Below are positions 28,503-37,797 of a stretch of 64,000 nucleotides of DNA, piece by piece; positions within the stretch are counted from its first letter, which is position 1, and each line of letters begins with the position of its first letter. This stretch comes from Aquimarina sp. RZ0 (GTDB taxonomy: Bacteria > Bacteroidota > Bacteroidia > Flavobacteriales > Flavobacteriaceae). The notes below the pieces were generated by a model that was not told the origin of the DNA, ran no database searches, and saw only the letters and a program-made list of their open reading frames with translations. The position numbers were made by a program, and so were the translations under genes. The stretch lies in NCBI RefSeq assembly GCF_008370685.1, contig NZ_VTZU01000017.1, positions 35,749 to 99,748 on the forward strand. The letters are read 5' to 3'.

Positions 28503-29309
28503 ATGAAAAATTTTAAATTACTTTTTGTAATCTTAGTTGCAGCATTGACTACCCCTAATGTAGAAGCGCAAGGAGGAAGTCCTATTGCTACGCAATTGTA
28601 TCTACAACTTGATGATCGCCCAGATCAGATAACAGTTGAATTTAAATTACCAACTGGAAGAGTTGTTACTACTGGTCCTTTTAGTGCTGAAAATGCTAAT
28701 GATTTAGTACAAATCCCATTGGATGAACGTGCAGATTTTGGACGCGGATCTTCTTTTGAATTAACGATACGTGACTCTGGCAACGATGGCTTGAGCGGCG
28801 GAGCTTTTGCTATTAATACTGCAGGTCTTTCTCGACCTTTTCCTAGTGATAATGGAGTAAGACGAGAGATTGGTTTTCGAATTTTTAATGGAACAGTAGG
28901 TTTTGGTTCTGAGACTCGTATTGTTTTTGTTAATACAGATAGAGCTGATATTCCTTCTGGATCTAATACTATCGGAGATATTGTTTTTACAGATATTTCT
29001 CCAATAGTTTCTGGGGGAACTACTCCACCACCACCAGCTAACAACAATATTAATATTACTAATTTTAGAGCTGTAAATCTTGGTGGAGGATCTGTAAATT
29101 TGGTATTCGAAGCTCGAGCTACAGGTACTGCATTTTTGATTGTTAGAAATGCTAGTGGAAGAAGAGTTTTTAGACAAAGAGTTAATGCTGTTGCAGGTAG
29201 AAATACAGTATCAGTTTCTGGATTAAGAAGCAGACTTCATATTGCACAAATTACTGATACAAGACAGAGAAGTGATAGGGAATTTACAAGGTTTATACCA
29301 ACGAGATAA
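28503..29309 (+). CDS. Secreted protein of unknown function
   Basis: 268 residues. MKNFKLLFVILVAALTTPNVEAQ is a clear signal peptide. Residues about 24-150 form one beta-rich domain (TQLYLQLDDRPDQITVEFKL, FELTIRDSGNDGLSGGAF). A short Pro-rich linker (TTPPPPANNN, about 173-182) leads to a second beta domain of about 85 residues (INITNFRAVNLGGGSVNLVF...) that looks Ig-like but lacks the usual type IX sorting motifs (no PNP, no GxY). The protein is rich in Arg at its C-terminus. I do not recognise the family. A terminator follows. Confidence 0.65.
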   Translation: MKNFKLLFVILVAALTTPNVEAQGGSPIATQLYLQLDDRPDQITVEFKLPTGRVVTTGPFSAENANDLVQIPLDERADFGRGSSFELTIRDSGNDGLSGGAFAINTAGLSRPFPSDNGVRREIGFRIFNGTVGFGSETRIVFVNTDRADIPSGSNTIGDIVFTDISPIVSGGTTPPPPANNNINITNFRAVNLGGGSVNLVFEARATGTAFLIVRNASGRRVFRQRVNAVAGRNTVSVSGLRSRLHIAQITDTRQRSDREFTRFIPTR

Positions 29310-29358
29310 ATCAAAATTTAGTTTATAATTGCGTATTGATTTATTGAAATCAAAAGGA

Positions 29359-29385
29359 GGCTGTCTGGAAAGGCAGTCTTTTTTT
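29359..29385 (+). terminator. Terminator after the secreted protein gene
   Basis: GGCTGTCT / AGGCAGTC stem including two G-U pairs, GGAA loop, then T9. It is 50 bp past the stop codon. Confidence 0.7.
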
Positions 29386-29593
29386 ATTGTTAAGTATATT
29401 AGAAACAATACATTATTTCTAGATAATATTTACTAATTAGGTTTGCGGGATAATTTCTTTTTAAAAGAGTATTACTATATTGCTTACTAAATTAACGTGA
29501 CTTTGATACAAGCCTCTTTTTTCAGATTACTCGAATCAGTGTTAATTTTTATTTAGAATCAATTATCTTATACCAATTACAAAACTCAGATCT

Positions 29594-31411
29594 ATGAATT
29601 TAAGTACATTCGATTATATTATAATTATCTTTTTTTTCATAATCACATTATTTATAGGTTTAATAGTTGCTAAAAAATCGGGAAAAAATACGACCGAATA
29701 TTTTTTATCTGGAAAGAACATGCCTTGGTGGTTGTTAGGTTTTTCTATGGTAGCCACTACTTTTTCTACAGATACTCCTAACCTGGTTACGGATCTTGTT
29801 CGCCAGAATGGAGTTTCGGGGAATTGGGTTTGGTGGGCATTTCTGCTTACCGGTTTATTGACCGTATTTATTTATGCCAGACTCTGGAGAAAATCTGATG
29901 TAGCCACAGATATGGAGTTTTATGAATTGCGATATTCAGGTAAACCAGCAAGGTTTTTAAGAATTTTTAGATCCATTTACCTGGGTTTAATTTTTAACAT
30001 CTTAGCGATGTCCGGAATTACACTAGCTGCTATAAAAATCGGGCAGGTAATGTTAGGTTTAACAGCTATAGAAACAGTTGGATATGCAGCTGTCGTTACC
30101 GTTGTTTTTAGTGCTTTAGGTGGGTTCAAAGGAGTGGTGTATTCTGATTTCTTACTGTTTTTTGTTGCAATGGCGGGAGCAATTGGAGCAGCATATTATT
30201 GTGTGAACTTACCAGAAGTTAATGGCTTTCACAATTTAATATCACATCCCAATGTGGCCGATAAAATATCCTTATTACCTGATTTTGAAAATAAAGAAGC
30301 ATTGATTACACTATTAGTTATACCACTGGCCGTTCAGTGGTGGAGTTCCTGGTATCCAGGATCAGAACCTGGAGGTGGTGGATATATAGCTCAACGTATG
30401 TTAGCTGCAAAAAATGAAAACCATGCAATTGGAGCTACCTTCTTTTTTAATATCATGCACTATGCGCTACGACCCTGGCCATGGATTTTGGTAGCATTAT
30501 CGTCATTAATAGTATTTCCTGATCTTGCCAGTATTCAGGAAACGTTTCCTGATGTGACACCTGATAAATTAGGTCATGATTTAGCCTACCCTGCTATGTT
30601 AACTAAATTGCCAAGTGGCCTTTTAGGTCTAGTTGTAGCTTCATTAGTAGCCGCTTATATGTCTAGTATTTCTACACATCTTAACTGGGGTGCTTCGTAC
30701 TTGGTAAATGATGTATACAATCAGTTTATCAACACTACGGCTACAGAAAAAGAAAAAGTGAATGTAGGGAGATTATCTACTGTTGTGTTAATGACATTAA
30801 GTGTTTTGCTGGCATTGGTACTAACCAATGCAGAGCAGATATTTACATATATTATTATGTTTGGGGCAGGTACTGGACTTATTTTTATTCTAAGATGGTT
30901 TTGGTGGCGTATCAATGCCTGGAGTGAAATATCAGCGATGTTTTCGTCAGGTATTATTTCCTTAATTATTACAATACCCAAGGTTAATGATGTGTTATTC
31001 GGGATAGAAGGTGTCGGTATTTTTCCTAGTTGGTTTAGCATTCCTTTTGTTGTTTTGATCACTACTATTATCTGGATCGTGGTGACGTTTATTACACAAG
31101 CTGATACAGACGAAAAGCTGTTTAATTTTTATAAAAAAATTCAACCTGGAGGTCCCGGATGGGACACCGTCAGAGCAAAAGCAGAAAAGCAAGGAGTAGC
31201 TATAGTAACTACGCAAAAAAAATGGACAGTGCCCTCAGGCATATTGGCTATGGTATTAGGGTGTTGCCTTGTGTATGGTGTGCTTTTTACCACAGGATAT
31301 TTGATCTATGGAGCGTATAATGAAGCACTATGGCTTGGGGCTTTGACAATAATTGCAGGTATTTTGTTACTAAGCGTATGGAAAAGAATAGGGAAAAACC
31401 TTATGGAATGA
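29594..31411 (+). CDS. Sodium:solute symporter (SSS family)
   Basis: A 605-residue inner-membrane transporter with about 13-14 hydrophobic segments. N-terminal YIIIIFFFIITLFIGLIVAKKSG and NTTEYFLSGKNMPWWLLGFSMVATTFSTDTPN match the SSS core (sodium site region in TM1). The central GGFKGVVYSDFL and QWWSSWYPGSEPGGGGYIAQRM resemble SglT-like sugar transporters. The protein lacks any fused kinase. It probably imports a sugar or sugar acid with sodium, fitting the neighbouring oxidoreductase and secreted beta-helix protein, but the substrate is an inference. Confidence 0.88.
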   Translation: MNLSTFDYIIIIFFFIITLFIGLIVAKKSGKNTTEYFLSGKNMPWWLLGFSMVATTFSTDTPNLVTDLVRQNGVSGNWVWWAFLLTGLLTVFIYARLWRKSDVATDMEFYELRYSGKPARFLRIFRSIYLGLIFNILAMSGITLAAIKIGQVMLGLTAIETVGYAAVVTVVFSALGGFKGVVYSDFLLFFVAMAGAIGAAYYCVNLPEVNGFHNLISHPNVADKISLLPDFENKEALITLLVIPLAVQWWSSWYPGSEPGGGGYIAQRMLAAKNENHAIGATFFFNIMHYALRPWPWILVALSSLIVFPDLASIQETFPDVTPDKLGHDLAYPAMLTKLPSGLLGLVVASLVAAYMSSISTHLNWGASYLVNDVYNQFINTTATEKEKVNVGRLSTVVLMTLSVLLALVLTNAEQIFTYIIMFGAGTGLIFILRWFWWRINAWSEISAMFSSGIISLIITIPKVNDVLFGIEGVGIFPSWFSIPFVVLITTIIWIVVTFITQADTDEKLFNFYKKIQPGGPGWDTVRAKAEKQGVAIVTTQKKWTVPSGILAMVLGCCLVYGVLFTTGYLIYGAYNEALWLGALTIIAGILLLSVWKRIGKNLME

Positions 31412-31571
31412 TTTCATTATATGGGATCGTTCTATATTAGATGTATCCCTACCTTTAATTATAAGATGATAACTAGTGTCCGGTCGGAAAAGGGTTATTT
31501 TTGAATTTTCAAAGAAAAATCTTATAAATTACATTTTCTAATTTGATCTTTTTTTTACTCATTTTTGGATT

Positions 31572-32106
31572 TTATGAGGATACTTTTATGATTTGATGTA
31601 GATCTGTAACAATTAAGTGTTTTTGACCTAACTCTGTAATGACTCCTGATTTGCCTTTGTTAATCCATTTGGTGTGTGGTTCGAATAAAGAAAACACCTT
31701 TTCATGATGAGGAATCTTTTCGCCTTTTAGAACTCTTCGTTTTAGTAAACTAATATGTTTATTCAACATCTTATAAAAATATTCCAATGATATTAATAAA
31801 CTAATTTCCTGTACTGAACGGCCTTGTAAAGTCTTTCTAAATTCTGATACCTTTTTAGTCAGTGTAAGGGCTAACTCTAAATAATTTTCAGTAGTAAATT
31901 GTAACCTAGATTCTTTATACTTTCCTCCAGATTTTTTAACCTTTTGTACTTTTCTAAATTGATACTTTACACGGTATTTCCAATCACTAGCCTTGCGCCA
32001 ACCTGATAACTCTTGTCTTTCTGCTAACTGACAACTGATCTCGATACATTTTCTTGCAGCATCCCAGAATAAATTGTAATCCGCAGGAAAGTGAACATCC
32101 GTTTTT
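31572..32106 (-). pseudogene. DDE transposase remnant, ISNCY-like
   Basis: One open frame on the minus strand runs from the edge of repeat copy 5 to a stop at 31572. It starts mid-domain with TDVHFPADYNLFWDAARKCIEI and continues to HHEKVFSLFEPHTKWINKGKSGVITELGQKHLIVTD. T-HFP-DYNL-WDA-RK and SLFEPHT-WI-KGK---ELG are motifs around the first and second catalytic Asp of ISNCY-like transposases. Both the N-terminus, cut exactly at the repeat, and the C-terminal catalytic Glu are missing. GTGTCCGGTCGGAAAAGGG at about 31477-31495 may be a leftover terminal repeat of the same element. Confidence 0.7.
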
Positions 32107-32268
32107 ATACGATTTGTGATTAAAAAATTCGTATAAATTCATTGAATTATTTTTTCTTTATGCAAGGCAAAAAAATCAAGCATAGCTATAGCTACGGTTT
32201 ATTTTTTAAACGAAGTAGAAAGGAAAAAGAAACGATGAATATGCGAAATTTTTAGTTATAAATCGTAT
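32107..32268 (-). repeat. 162-bp inverted-repeat element, copy 5
   Basis: Identical base for base to copy 2 and to the inverse of copy 4. Its left end abuts the truncated ISNCY-like transposase frame, and the missing N-terminal part of the transposase is not found beyond its right end, so insertion was accompanied or followed by deletion. Confidence 0.92.
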
Positions 32269-32364
32269 AAACCCTTATTTCAATAGATATTCAAAACCTA
32301 AAAACAAATCATAAACCTAAAAATCAAATAGTTAAACCTTTACGACCAGATACTAACTAAGAGT

Positions 32365-32392
32365 TTGTTTAAAAACCTTACTTCCTGAAAAC
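32365..32392 (-). repeat. 28-bp inverted repeat, right copy
   Basis: Exact reverse complement of 23626-23653. It is followed at about 32400-32440 by a hairpin (TATGAAGAAAAATC / GATTTCTCTTCATA, one mismatch), which lies downstream of the minus-strand collagen-like lipoprotein gene and could terminate it. Confidence 0.6.
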
Positions 32393-32489
32393 TTATTTTT
32401 TATGAAGAAAAATCCTAGATTTCTAAGATTTCTCTTCATAAAAATTAGAGCAAATGTAAGTGGTATTGCTCCAAAAGTTTCAAGAATAG

Positions 32490-32981
32490 TTATAATTGGT
32501 AAAAAGCTTTTACTTCTTCAAAATCAGAAAAGTTTATTTTATTGCTTACATCAGTACCTTCTACCAGTACAAATCGAAGTCTAAGGTTGGATTGGGTGAA
32601 CGTAGCTCTTAATGTGATTTTACCGATTTCTATTTGATCAATTTCTAAGATAATTTGCTGACCAAGACTTAATGGTAAAACTTCCCAATAATCATTCCCG
32701 GTTACAGTAACATATGCGTATACGATACCCGTATCGTATATTTCCTGAGTTAATTGCGGAATATCAAAAACCGTATCACCATTATTAATGGTTTGATTTT
32801 CTAATAAAACCGAAAGGACATTGGCATTTCCATCTTGTCCTGCCGGTCCTTGAGCCCCAATTTCTCCATCAACACCATTAATACCGTCCATTCCATCTTC
32901 TCCTTCACAAGAAGTTGATGTGAATACCAAAGCAAATACTAGTATGAAGTACGTTAAAAATTTCATTTTTGTTTTCATCAT
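32490..32981 (-). CDS. Collagen-like lipoprotein
   Basis: 163 residues. MMKTKMKFLTYFILVFALVFTSTSCEGEDG is a lipoprotein signal with lipobox TSTSC; Met1, Met2 or Met6 could start it. A short run of seven or eight Gly-X-Y triplets (GEDGMDGINGVDGEIGAQGP...) follows directly after the lipid-anchored Cys, acting as a short collagen-like stalk. The remaining 115 residues form a globular beta-rich domain (VYAYVTVTGNDYWEVLPL, LRLRFVLVEGTD) often seen in flavobacterial surface lipoproteins of unknown function. Single gene, no operon partner. Confidence 0.75.
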   Translation of the reverse strand: MMKTKMKFLTYFILVFALVFTSTSCEGEDGMDGINGVDGEIGAQGPAGQDGNANVLSVLLENQTINNGDTVFDIPQLTQEIYDTGIVYAYVTVTGNDYWEVLPLSLGQQIILEIDQIEIGKITLRATFTQSNLRLRFVLVEGTDVSNKINFSDFEEVKAFYQL

Positions 32982-33261
32982 TTTACGTTTTGTTATTTAT
33001 TATTTGTGTAATAAAAATGATGAGGTAAACATTTAGCGTTTAAAAAATGTAAGAATTTATTTTTATGAGCTTATTTTTATTTGAAAAGGAATTATCTGAT
33101 TTAGATCAAAAATATAACGTCTGTACTACTTTTTGGGGTAATAATTTGATCAGTTAATACATTAAAGGAGAATTTATAATACTATTGACTTTGTTATTTA
33201 TGTCAATCGTAAATTAATTATTAACCAAAGTTCGATTATTATGGCAGACTATTCAAAACCT

Positions 33262-33345
33262 TCAATTCGAGCACTTTGACGAAGTAAAAGTGTATCGAGA
33301 ATAGGTTTTTGATCCCAAAATGCTTGTTTTCGATACAAAATTCTT
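33262..33345. repeat. Hairpin-rich intergenic sequence
   Basis: TCGAGCACTT pairs with AAGTGTATCGA over a short loop, and TGTATCGA (33291-33298) also pairs with TCGATACA (33330-33337), so two alternative structures are possible. It lies just upstream of the small Cys-rich peptide gene. It resembles the short imperfect palindromes scattered in flavobacterial genomes; no second copy is present here. Confidence 0.35.
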
Positions 33346-33418
33346 ATAAGAATTTCACTCAAACTGACGCATTTTGTATTAATCGAACTCAGGTTAAAAA
33401 TGAAAGCTTTAAACAACT

Positions 33419-33601
33419 TTGGAGAGATTTAAAATTCCTAAAAAAGAATTACAATTTATCAATGGATCACAAGGGGCAAATAACTGTGTAGGCGCGTGTA
33501 TTCAAGGATGTAATGCTTCTGATTCGAGAGGTGATACAGTAGGCGGAGAAGATATTGACGATTGCAAAAAGACCTGTGTTGAACTTTGTGATCTTGCGTA
33601 A
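33419..33601 (+). CDS. Six-cysteine small peptide with bacteriocin-type leader (RiPP-like candidate)
   Basis: 60 residues from a TTG start. The N-terminal part ERFKIPKKELQFINGSQG resembles the short flavobacterial leaders of the form KKLNKKELKSINGG, with Gly-Ser in place of Gly-Gly. The remainder has six Cys at 23, 27, 31, 49, 53 and 57, that is CX3CX3C-X17-CX3CX3C, a symmetric layout that would suit two helices cross-linked as a hairpin. An ATG at 33400 in another frame (MKALNNFGE) would extend the leader if a one- or two-base slip occurred, so the gene may be slightly damaged. No modification enzyme or peptidase-ABC exporter is adjacent; the ABC gene downstream is convergent and of another type. 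Confidence 0.5.
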   Translation: MERFKIPKKELQFINGSQGANNCVGACIQGCNASDSRGDTVGGEDIDDCKKTCVELCDLA

Positions 33602-33757
33602 AACGTATCCATATCGGTTAGATTGCTATGGTAGTTTTTAAAACCTTCAGCTTCATACGTTGGAAGTTTTATCGGTTTTATAAGACATAGAAGTATTTTA
33701 TACAGTTATACTCTTCATCAAATTTAATTACATTTTTTTATACGTATGATATTTTAA

Positions 33758-35446
33758 TTACAACCCTTTCGGGATGGCATCAATAAGCTTTTTGGTATAT
33801 TCTTTTGTAGGGTTTTCGTAGATAACATCAGCATCACCCTTTTCTTCTATTTTTCCTTGGTTCATTACCAATAATTGATCAGACATATATTTTACAACAG
33901 CAAGATCATGGGATATAAAAATATAGGTAAATCCGAATTTCTCTTTTAATTCATTCAGTAAATTTAAAACTTGAGCCTGAACAGATATATCTAGCGCACT
34001 TACGGATTCATCACATATAATTAATTTGGGTTGTAATGCTATGGTTCTGGCGATACCTATCCGTTGTCGTTGCCCTCCACTAAATTCGTGTGGATATCTA
34101 TTAAAATATTGAGGATCGAGTCCAACTCTTTTTAGTAAATCAATGGTTTTTTCTTTTCGCTGTACATCATTAGCATAAAGATTATGAGCTTTCATAGGTT
34201 CCATAATGGCTTTTCCTATGGTAAGTCTTGGGTTTAGTGAGGCAAAAGGATCCTGGAAGATAAGTTGTATTTCTTTCCTTAACCCTCTTAACTGAGCCGA
34301 AGGAAGTAGTGTGATATCCTTGCCTTTATATAGAATTTGCCCGGTATCAGCTTTATCTAATTGTAAAATAGCATTACCCAAAGTAGATTTGCCACAGCCA
34401 GATTCTCCAACCAGCCCTAATGTTTCCCCTTCATATAGTTTAAAACTAACATCATTTACAGCTTTAAACTCCTTTTTACCAAAGAAACCTACAGTAGAGA
34501 AAAATGTTTTCTCCACATTTTTTACTTCGAGTAATGGAGGTTTACTATATAACTTCTGATGCTGTTGTTGTCGCTCAGTTTTTGTGATGATCTCTCTATC
34601 TGCTTCCTGATTGTCTAGATAATCTCTGATAGTAGGTAATTTTTTAAACCTGACATCCAGAGATGGTCTTGCATAAATAAGTGCTTTTGTATATTCTTTT
34701 TGAGGAGAAGTAAAAATTTGATGAGTAGATCCATATTCTACCATTTTTCCTTGATAGACAACCAAAACGTGATCCGCAATTTCTGAGACCAGGGATAAGT
34801 CGTGAGAGATAAATAGAATACTCATTCTATATTCTTGCTGTAAATCCTTGAGCAATTGGATAATTTCCTTTTGTACCGTTACATCCAGTGCCGTAGTAGG
34901 TTCATCAGCTATCAATAATTTAGGTTTACAGGCGATTGCCATGGCAATCATAATACGTTGTTTCTGACCGCCACTTAGTTGATGTGGGTAAGAATTATAG
35001 GCACGATGAGTATCAGGGAGCTTTACTTTTTCAAATAAAGATAGCACCTCTGTTTTAGCTTCGGATGTTGATAATTTAGTATGTTGTAATAGGATTTCTA
35101 CTACCTGTTTCCCACATTTCATAGAGGGATTTAGAGAACTCATAGGTTCCTGAAATATCATAGCGATTTCATTACCACGTATAGATCTTAGCATTTTATC
35201 ATCTAAACTCAGTATAGAAGTATTATTATAGATGATATTGCCACTTATTTCAGAAATACTTTCAGGAATTAACCTCATAATTGCCAGAGAAGTAACAGAT
35301 TTTCCGCTTCCAGATTCCCCTACTACCCCAAGAATTTCGTTTCGATTAATATCAAAAGAAATATTATGTAATACTTGTGTAGAATTTCCTTTCGAAGTAA
35401 AAGAAATACTAAGATTTTGAACAGAAAGTAAGGTGTTAGTATCCAT
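33758..35446 (-). CDS. Duplicated ATP-binding protein of an oligopeptide/nickel-type ABC transporter
   Basis: 562 residues containing two complete ABC ATPase domains, as in YejF or a DppD-DppF fusion. Domain 1: Walker A GESGSGKS (about 41), signature LSGGQKQR, Walker B LLIADEPT. Domain 2 (from about 315): GESGCGKS, FSGGQRQR, LIICDESVSALD. Each domain ends with the C-terminal extension (PQKEYTKALIYARPSL; PTKEYTKKLIDAIPKGL) typical of peptide importers. It would power uptake of peptides with permeases and a binding protein encoded elsewhere; none are adjacent. The gene is divergent from the kinase gene at 35550. Confidence 0.9.
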   Translation of the reverse strand: MDTNTLLSVQNLSISFTSKGNSTQVLHNISFDINRNEILGVVGESGSGKSVTSLAIMRLIPESISEISGNIIYNNTSILSLDDKMLRSIRGNEIAMIFQEPMSSLNPSMKCGKQVVEILLQHTKLSTSEAKTEVLSLFEKVKLPDTHRAYNSYPHQLSGGQKQRIMIAMAIACKPKLLIADEPTTALDVTVQKEIIQLLKDLQQEYRMSILFISHDLSLVSEIADHVLVVYQGKMVEYGSTHQIFTSPQKEYTKALIYARPSLDVRFKKLPTIRDYLDNQEADREIITKTERQQQHQKLYSKPPLLEVKNVEKTFFSTVGFFGKKEFKAVNDVSFKLYEGETLGLVGESGCGKSTLGNAILQLDKADTGQILYKGKDITLLPSAQLRGLRKEIQLIFQDPFASLNPRLTIGKAIMEPMKAHNLYANDVQRKEKTIDLLKRVGLDPQYFNRYPHEFSGGQRQRIGIARTIALQPKLIICDESVSALDISVQAQVLNLLNELKEKFGFTYIFISHDLAVVKYMSDQLLVMNQGKIEEKGDADVIYENPTKEYTKKLIDAIPKGL

Positions 35447-35549
35447 AAAATCAAAACTAGTTAAATTTAGTCAATTCATTATTCCTACAACTTTGTTTTT
35501 GCAATTATTTTGGTGTGATATTTGTTATATTTACGTCTCAAAGAATACT

Positions 35550-37007
35550 ATGAAGCTTACCAAACTCTCGTTACGTACACGAATTTTTATATCGATGACT
35601 GTATTAGTTTTATTAGCTTCTGTATTAGTTGCTGCAATAACAGTGTATCAATATAAGGAAGAGGCAGAAGAATATCATCGGGAACGACTGGAGAGAAAAG
35701 AAGAACGTATAAGAATTGCAATTAACAATGCCTTAAAAAGTACTACATATGAGGTGAAAGAAGAGAATGTTATGCTCATATTCAGAGAAAACAATCGGAT
35801 TTACCAAATATCAGAAGAACATACACTACCCATTAATATCTATAGTTTATCAGGTAAATTATTAATCAAGTCAGAAGAAACTTTTGTTAGTGATACTATT
35901 GATATCCAATTGGATTCGATTATAATTAACAGGCTTAGTAAAAAATATGAAAAGAGATACCTGGGCGTTTCAGAAAAAGATGGAGAACATTTTTTATCCT
36001 CCTATACGTATATAGAAGATGATAGGTCAAAACCTCTGGCGATTCTTAACCTACCTTACCTGGAAGATGATAATTTCTTTTCCAGAGAGCTTTGGGAATC
36101 GCTAACCAGACTTGGGCAAGTATATCTATTGATGTTATTGGTCGCCATAATGTTTGCGTATTTTTTATCAAAATATATTACAAGATCTCTTAAGACGATT
36201 TCTGATACTATAGATCAAACACGTCTGGATAAACGAAATAAAAGAATTAAAATCGGTAATGTAGGAGAAGAGATTTACTCTCTGGTAAATGCATACAATA
36301 GTATGATTGATGAGCTAGAAGAGAGTGCCGCTATGCTGGCAAAAAGCGAGCGAGAAGCAGCTTGGCGTGAGATGGCAAAGCAGGTAGCTCATGAAATTAA
36401 AAATCCGCTAACACCTATGCGGTTGACGGTTCAAAGTTTTGAGCGTAAGTTTGATCCAGGAGATCCTAATGTGAATCAAAAAGTAAAAGAATATAGCGAT
36501 ACACTGATTCAGCAGATAGATACGATGAGTTCTATTGCATCTGCATTTTCTAATTTTGCACAAATGCCAGCACAAAAAAATGAAACACTGGATGTTGTAA
36601 AAGTCGTAAGATTAGCACTGGATATTTTTAATGAAGGATATATTATTTTCCCTTCAGAAAAAGAAGAAATCATCGCTAAATTTGATAAGACACAATTAAT
36701 TAGAGTGGTGACTAATTTGGTCAAAAACGGAATACAAGCTATACACGAAGATCAAACTCCTAAGATTATGGTGAATGTATTTACAGAAAAAGAAAATGTA
36801 GTGATCACAGTAGCAGATAATGGAATAGGAATTACTGAGGAGAATAAAAATAAAATATTTGAACCTAAGTTTACAACCAAAACAAGTGGTATGGGGTTAG
36901 GGTTAGGGATGGTAAAAAATATTGTCGAAACTTACAATGGAAGCATTACTTTTACCTCTCAAGAAGGAAAAGGAACTGTTTTCAAAGTTAAATTCCCAAG
37001 AGAATAA
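35550..37007 (+). CDS. Membrane sensor histidine kinase
   Basis: 485 residues from ATG 35550; the longer open frame upstream would place the start inside the shared promoter. Two membrane segments (about 10-30 and 195-215) enclose an extracytoplasmic sensor of about 165 residues. A HAMP linker (about 215-265) precedes the HisKA box AKQVAHEIKNPLTPM with phosphoacceptor His281. The HATPase_c domain has the N box NLVKNGIQAI, DNGIGI and GMGLGLGM. The layout is like NtrY-type kinases. No response regulator is adjacent, so it is an orphan kinase here. Confidence 0.88.
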   Translation: MKLTKLSLRTRIFISMTVLVLLASVLVAAITVYQYKEEAEEYHRERLERKEERIRIAINNALKSTTYEVKEENVMLIFRENNRIYQISEEHTLPINIYSLSGKLLIKSEETFVSDTIDIQLDSIIINRLSKKYEKRYLGVSEKDGEHFLSSYTYIEDDRSKPLAILNLPYLEDDNFFSRELWESLTRLGQVYLLMLLVAIMFAYFLSKYITRSLKTISDTIDQTRLDKRNKRIKIGNVGEEIYSLVNAYNSMIDELEESAAMLAKSEREAAWREMAKQVAHEIKNPLTPMRLTVQSFERKFDPGDPNVNQKVKEYSDTLIQQIDTMSSIASAFSNFAQMPAQKNETLDVVKVVRLALDIFNEGYIIFPSEKEEIIAKFDKTQLIRVVTNLVKNGIQAIHEDQTPKIMVNVFTEKENVVITVADNGIGITEENKNKIFEPKFTTKTSGMGLGLGMVKNIVETYNGSITFTSQEGKGTVFKVKFPRE

Positions 37008-37090
37008 GCTTTTTCGGCTTAAAAATAAGACTGCATAGATATAAACGCTAGTATTTTGAATTTGTATTTTATGAGAAAGACATAGTAATC

Positions 37091-37783
37091 GTGAAAAAGA
37101 TACGCTTTAGAAAATATACTCTTGAATTTCTGTCAATATTTATTGCAGTAGTATCAGCTTTTGCATTAAATAATTGGAATGACAACAGAAGAGATAACCT
37201 TTCTGAAGAAAAGATACTAAAAGAGATCAATAATGGGATTGAATTAGATTTTCGTGATTTTAGAGGGAATATACACGGTCATAAGATGAGTCTTAAAGCA
37301 AATCAATTGTTTAGAGATTTATTGGATAACAAAAAAATTGATCAGGACTCAATAGATAATGCATACATAATTCTTTTTAGAGATTATACGCCTATTATCA
37401 ACAGATCAGGTTATGAATCTCTAAAAGCAAGTGGATTAGAAAAAATAAAAAATGATTCACTACGATTTGAAATCATCTCCTTGTATGATTTTTATTACAC
37501 CATTATTTATAAGTTAGAAGTCGAAATACCAGAGATGAAATCATATACTAATTATTTTAAACCTATAAACGATATTTTGCATCCATATATGATATTTAAT
37601 AAAAATGGACGATTGATAGAAATGAAACAGCCTGTAGAAATATCCGAAAGTCAGAAAAAAGAAGTATTTAGCTACTTATGGAGATTAGAAACAAATAGAA
37701 AATATAAATTAGCTCGATATAAATTGATTGAAGAAAAGATGAAAATCTTAAAACAGCATATCAAACAAGAATTGAAACAATAA
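37091..37783 (+). CDS. DUF6090-type membrane-anchored protein
   Basis: 230 residues with a GTG start. A single N-terminal membrane helix (TLEFLSIFIAVVSAFALNNW, residues about 10-29) follows MKKIRFRKY, and the NNWND-R-------E---L-EI motif afterwards matches the DUF6090 family common in flavobacteria. The rest is a soluble, helical region probably in the periplasm (SGYESLKASGLEKIKNDSLR...ISLYDFYY). Function unknown. It follows the kinase gene by 83 bp and precedes the enoyl-CoA hydratase gene by 14 bp, so it may share a transcript. Confidence 0.75.
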   Translation: MKKIRFRKYTLEFLSIFIAVVSAFALNNWNDNRRDNLSEEKILKEINNGIELDFRDFRGNIHGHKMSLKANQLFRDLLDNKKIDQDSIDNAYIILFRDYTPIINRSGYESLKASGLEKIKNDSLRFEIISLYDFYYTIIYKLEVEIPEMKSYTNYFKPINDILHPYMIFNKNGRLIEMKQPVEISESQKKEVFSYLWRLETNRKYKLARYKLIEEKMKILKQHIKQELKQ

Positions 37784-37797
37784 TACTAGATTAAAAA

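Noticed and set aside
33309..33491. 60-codon open frame overlapping the Cys-rich peptide in another frame
   Set aside because: No leader, domain or signal; the Cys-rich frame is more protein-like.
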